Program-made: the position numbers and the translations under genes
Assembly (NCBI GenBank): GCA_028706655.1
Contig: JAQTVW010000004.1
Coordinates: 1-40,456, forward strand
Source: Dehalococcoidales bacterium
GTDB taxonomy: Bacteria > Chloroflexota > Dehalococcoidia > Dehalococcoidales > RBG-16-60-22
DNA length: 40,456 nt
Reading direction: 5' to 3'
Shown here: positions 36,702 through 40,456 of the stretch, in pieces
Layout: each line of letters opens with the position of its first letter
Numbering within the stretch: the first letter of the stretch is position 1
Notes under the pieces: generated by a model
What the model was told of the DNA's origin: nothing
Seen by the model: the letters and a program-made list of their open reading frames with translations, nothing else
Database searches by the model: none

Positions 36702-36748
36702 GATAGAAATAAACAAATTATAAATACCGTAATTTGTTATCTGCTATC
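36702..36748. promoter_or_regulatory. Bipartite inverted-repeat operator candidate
   Basis: GATAG-N5-AACAAATTA-N9-TAATTTGTT-N5-CTATC, exact symmetry around position 36725. Confidence 0.6.
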
Positions 36749-36763
36749 TGTTTGCATTATAAT
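36734..36763 (+). promoter_or_regulatory. Putative sigma70-type promoter for the GNAT-ACD gene
   Basis: TTGTTA-N18-TATAAT. Confidence 0.55.
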
Positions 36764-36872
36764 TGGACTTGGTACAAACTTCATTCATTTATCGACCGGT
36801 ATCAGATTCCAAATTGCCTGGGCGCTATCCTGAGACAACGCCCGCAAGTATAAGAAAAGGAGAATATGTTGC

Positions 36873-39584
36873 ATGCCCGCAGAAGTTGAGGCAAAATACC
36901 CCGCGCATTACGAAGCTGAAGTGCTGCTGAAGAGCGGCCAGAAGATAATGTTCAGACCCATCCATCGGGAAGACACCGAGCGCTGGCTTGCCTTCATCAA
37001 CCGGCTCAGCGATCACACGAAGTACCTCCGCTTCCATTATATTCCTAAAGAATTTTCCCAGGAAGATGCTCAAAGGTACTGTACCGTAGATTACTTTAAT
37101 ACCTTCGCCTTCGTTGCAGAAATCAGGAAAGGACAGCGTAAGGAAATCATCGCCATCGGAAGGTACTACCGGCTGCCCACGCAGAATTCGGCGGAAATAT
37201 CTTTCGCTATTGAAGACGGCTATCAGGATGTAGGCATTGGCACCAAGCTGCTCGAATGGCTGGCAAACGTCGCGCGGGACAACGGTATTACCATGTTTGA
37301 AGCCGAAGTCCTGCCTGAGAACGAACTGATGCTTACCGTGTTCCGCGATTATGGTTTCCACGTGACCAGCCAGCTTGCCGGCGATATCATCCGCGTGTCT
37401 TTTCCTATCGCCCGTACCAAGCGCGTTGAGCAGAAAGAACAGGAACGGGAGCGCCTCTCAACGGTAGCTTCTTTGAAATACCTCCTTTACCCGCGCTCGG
37501 TGGCGGTGGTCGGGGCTTCCCGCAAGGCAGGTTCTATCGGGCAACTCTTGATGGAACAACTTATCCGTAACGATTACGCCGGTGTCGTTTACCCGATTAA
37601 TCCCAATGCCGAATCGGTGATGGGAGTCAAGACGTATCCTTCGATTGTTGATGTGCCCGGACAGGTTGACCTGGCAATTGTTGCGGTGCCCGCCGCATTT
37701 GTCTCAAAAGTAGCGGACGAATGCGGACAGAAGGGCGTACGCGCTATTGTCGTAATCTCCGATGGTTTCAAGGAACGAGGTGCGGAGGGTGCGGCGCGGG
37801 AGAACGAACTGAGGAGCATCACGCTGGGACACGGCATGCGACTGGTGGGCCCCAACTGCATGGGCATCATCAATACGGACCCGTCCGTACGTATTAACGG
37901 CACCTTCTCCCGGATTTACCCGCCGCACGGGAATGTTGCTTTTTTGACCCAGAGCGGCGCGATGGGTCTGGTTATCCTGGACTATGCCCGCAACGTGAAC
38001 ATGGGTATTTCCACATTCGTCAGCGTGGGCAACCGCGCTGATATTTCCCCCAATGATATGCTCCAGTACTGGGAACAGGACCCGCAGACCAAGGTCATCC
38101 TGCTGTACATGGAGTCTTTCGGTAATCCCCGGCATTTCAGCCGCATCGCGCGAAGGGTATCCGTCAAGAAACCTATCCTCGTCGTGAAAAGCGGCAGCAC
38201 TGAGGCAGGTTCGCGCGCAGCTTCGTCCCACACAGGGGCAATGGCAACACCGGAGATTGTTTCTGATGCGCTGTTCCGCCAGGCAGGCATTACGCGCATC
38301 AACTCTGTGGAAGAACTGTTTGATGTCGCTATCCTGCTGGCAAACCAGCCGCTGCCCCGCGGTAGAAGACTGGCAATCGTTACCAACGGCGGCGGTCCCG
38401 GCATCATGGCGGCGGACGCCTGCACCCGCCAGGGTCTGACTCTGACGGAGTTTTCCGCCAAGACCAAAGAAGCGCTTAAGAAAGTTATCAAGCGCGACGT
38501 GAGTATCAATAACCCCATCGACGTGACTGCAGGAGCGTCACCCGAGGAATTTGAAGGAATTCTTAAAGTGCTCGCTGAAGACCCTGATGTAGATGCGGCG
38601 CTGCCGATGTTTATCCCGGCAACTGCCATCAGCCCTGAAGAAATGCAGGTTGCGGTCAGCCGAGCGGCGCTGGTTTTTCAGAAGCAGGACAAACCGCTGC
38701 TCGCCTGTTTTATCGGGCAACGCGGCGTGCAGCGGAAGCTGGCATCAGGCAAGAGGTTCGTGCCTTCCTTCCTGTTCCCGGAAGACGCGGTAGTCGCACT
38801 GGCCAGAGCCGCCGAACATGGCGAAATGGTACGCAAACCGAAGGGTGTCGTTCCGCAGTTCAAGGGTATTAAGCGGGACAGGGCGCAGGAGATTATCCGG
38901 GAAGTCATGCAGCGGAGCAGCAAACGTCCCATCTGGCTCTCCGCAGAAGAGATTGCCGAACTGCTGGCATGCTACGGGATGCGCTTTGTCCAGACGATTA
39001 TCGCCCGGACGCCGGGCGAAGCAGCCGCCACCGCCGCGAAAATCGGTTTTCCGGTGGTTATCAAGCTCCATTCTTCCACCATCACCCACAAGACTGATGT
39101 CGGCGGGGTCGTCCTCGATGTAAAAACAGAAGCCGATGTCAAAAAGGCATTCAACGATATTAAAGCCAAGCTGGCGAAAATCGGCAAGGCTGACGAAATG
39201 GAAGGGGTTACCATCCAGCGGTATGTCACCGGCGGCGTCGAAGCCATCGTCGGCGTCACGCAGAACCCCACCTTCGGTCCGCTTATCATGTTCGGTCTGG
39301 GCGGCGTTTATGCCGAGTTGTTCAAGGATGTGGCATTACGTCTGCACCCGCTCACCGACCTGGATGCCAGCGAGTTGATAGAGTCTATCAAAGCGGTCAA
39401 GCTCTTCGATGGTTTCCGCGGGGCGCCGCCTGCGGACAAGGCTGCCCTGGCAGACCTGCTGCTGCGGCTGTCCACCATGGTTGAGGATGTCAAGGAAATC
39501 GCCGAACTGGACCTGAACCCGGTCAAGGTCATGCCGCAGGGTGAGGGTTACTGGGTCGTCGATGCCCGCATCATGGTCAAGTAA
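36873..39584 (+). CDS. GNAT acetyltransferase fused to ADP-forming acyl-CoA synthetase-type domains (Pat/ACD-like)
   Basis: N-terminal GNAT (VGIGTKLLEWLANVARDNGITMFEAEVL); CoA-binding SVAVVGASRKAGSIGQ; LVGPNCMGIIN; SRAASSHTGAMA; ATP-grasp segment IGFPVVIKLHSSTITHKTDVGGVVLDV and GLGGVYAELFKDVALRLHPL. Confidence 0.94.
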   Translation: MPAEVEAKYPAHYEAEVLLKSGQKIMFRPIHREDTERWLAFINRLSDHTKYLRFHYIPKEFSQEDAQRYCTVDYFNTFAFVAEIRKGQRKEIIAIGRYYRLPTQNSAEISFAIEDGYQDVGIGTKLLEWLANVARDNGITMFEAEVLPENELMLTVFRDYGFHVTSQLAGDIIRVSFPIARTKRVEQKEQERERLSTVASLKYLLYPRSVAVVGASRKAGSIGQLLMEQLIRNDYAGVVYPINPNAESVMGVKTYPSIVDVPGQVDLAIVAVPAAFVSKVADECGQKGVRAIVVISDGFKERGAEGAARENELRSITLGHGMRLVGPNCMGIINTDPSVRINGTFSRIYPPHGNVAFLTQSGAMGLVILDYARNVNMGISTFVSVGNRADISPNDMLQYWEQDPQTKVILLYMESFGNPRHFSRIARRVSVKKPILVVKSGSTEAGSRAASSHTGAMATPEIVSDALFRQAGITRINSVEELFDVAILLANQPLPRGRRLAIVTNGGGPGIMAADACTRQGLTLTEFSAKTKEALKKVIKRDVSINNPIDVTAGASPEEFEGILKVLAEDPDVDAALPMFIPATAISPEEMQVAVSRAALVFQKQDKPLLACFIGQRGVQRKLASGKRFVPSFLFPEDAVVALARAAEHGEMVRKPKGVVPQFKGIKRDRAQEIIREVMQRSSKRPIWLSAEEIAELLACYGMRFVQTIIARTPGEAAATAAKIGFPVVIKLHSSTITHKTDVGGVVLDVKTEADVKKAFNDIKAKLAKIGKADEMEGVTIQRYVTGGVEAIVGVTQNPTFGPLIMFGLGGVYAELFKDVALRLHPLTDLDASELIESIKAVKLFDGFRGAPPADKAALADLLLRLSTMVEDVKEIAELDLNPVKVMPQGEGYWVVDARIMVK

Positions 39585-39605
39585 TCAACCGGAACTGATT
39601 AACGA

Positions 39606-39637
39606 AGCGGAGAATCGCAAGGTTCTCCGCTTTTTTA
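39606..39637 (+). terminator. Rho-independent terminator
   Basis: AGCGGAGAA-tcgcaagg-TTCTCCGCT then T-tract. Confidence 0.85.
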
Positions 39638-39742
39638 TTGGAAAGCAGCGGAATCATGTTATAAGTAATTGACACCGGACTGGTGAAGTGCTATTCTAGG
39701 GCGTTTTAGGTAGGAGCATCTATTTATATTCGGAGGTTTATG

Positions 39743-40456
39743 ATGAAGCTGTTTGAACCGGGAAAAATCGGTAAACTGACCGTTAAAAATCGCATCGCGC
39801 TGGCGCCGATGACCGTCGGCGGGCTGGTCGAGCCGGATGGACGGCTTTCCGACCGGGCGATTGACTATTTCGTGGCGCGCGCTAAAGGCGGCACGGGTCT
39901 GATTATCACGCCTATCTTCCGCGTTTCGCGGGAAATCGAGCAGTTCCCCAATATCCCGTACTCCTATAACCTGATGATTGATAACAACATCTACCTCTCC
40001 CGCATTAGCGAACTGGCGGATGCCGTCCACGATTACGGTGCGAAGCTCTGCGTGCAACTGACCGCCGGACTGGGACGGGTCATCGGGGTAGCCTATGTCC
40101 GAGCGGGACAGGCGGTCGGTCCATCGGTATTGCCATGCTTCTGGGATAAAAACTACAAGACGCGCGAACTGGCTGTCGGTGAGATTGAGCGCCTGATAAA
40201 ATCCTTCCAGTTCGCCGCCGAACTGCTGGCGATGGGCGGTGTCGACGCTGTTGAACTGCATGCGCATGAGGGTTATCTCTTTGACGAATTCATGACGGCG
40301 TTGTGGAACAAACGCACGGACAAATACGGCGGCGATTTGAACGGGCGGTTGCGCTTTCCGATTGAGGTTATTGATTCTATCCGCAAAGGAGCGGGCAATG
40401 ACTTTCCGATTATCTATCGCTACGGGTTGACCCACTATATCGAGGGCGGCAGGACG
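39743..40456 (+). CDS. NADH:flavin oxidoreductase/old yellow enzyme family protein, 3' end beyond the window
   Basis: MKLFEPGKIGKLTVKNRIALAPMTVGGLVEPDGRLSDRAIDYFVARAKGGTGLIIT...GVDAVELHAHEGYLFDEFMTALWNKRTDKYGGDLNGRLRFPIEVID; RBS CGGAGG. Confidence 0.92.
   Translation, partial: MKLFEPGKIGKLTVKNRIALAPMTVGGLVEPDGRLSDRAIDYFVARAKGGTGLIITPIFRVSREIEQFPNIPYSYNLMIDNNIYLSRISELADAVHDYGAKLCVQLTAGLGRVIGVAYVRAGQAVGPSVLPCFWDKNYKTRELAVGEIERLIKSFQFAAELLAMGGVDAVELHAHEGYLFDEFMTALWNKRTDKYGGDLNGRLRFPIEVIDSIRKGAGNDFPIIYRYGLTHYIEGGRT

Noticed and set aside
39659-40435. 258-aa minus-strand ORF at the right edge
   Set aside because: Opposite strand to the clear OYE-family gene with its RBS and conserved motifs.

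Overview
The window looks chromosomal and bacterial; gene content and style suggest an anaerobic Chloroflexota/Dehalococcoidia-like organism, but taxonomy is inference. Positions 1-12.0 kb (minus strand) hold a Wood-Ljungdahl (reductive acetyl-CoA) operon. Transcription order is cooC-like, fhs, RACo/acsV, second cooC-like, two divergent tandem folD copies, a 73-75 aa unknown ORF, acsD, cooS/acsA, and acsB, which runs off the left edge. Positions 12.2-15.7 kb hold a thiamine-linked locus: MTH1187-type protein, TauE/SafE permease, MBL-fold protein, TPP riboswitch and thiC. Positions 15.7-21.3 kb hold an amino-sugar locus: glmM-like, two tandem GlmU-like proteins and glmS. Positions 21.3-28.1 kb (minus) hold a tightly overlapping six-gene MoxR/DUF58 membrane operon with two unrecognised membrane proteins. 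Positions 28.2-32 kb (minus) hold a Pro-Thr stalk surface protein, a membrane-anchored XRE-TPR protein and three pseudopilin-like genes. The rest includes tRNA-Arg(TCG), tRNA-His(GTG), a DUF4145-like gene, Smr, a REC/HD-GYP-type regulator, a GNAT-ACD fusion and a partial OYE-family reductase. The strongest leads are: (a) reciprocal active-site loss in the two FolD paralogs, suggesting a split dehydrogenase/cyclohydrolase; (b) an unknown small protein inside the Wood-Ljungdahl operon; (c) a tail-anchored MoxR ATPase operon; (d) a symmetric bipartite dyad over the promoter of the GNAT-ACD gene; (e) functional divergence of the tandem GlmU-like proteins. No CRISPR array, transposase or prophage was seen.
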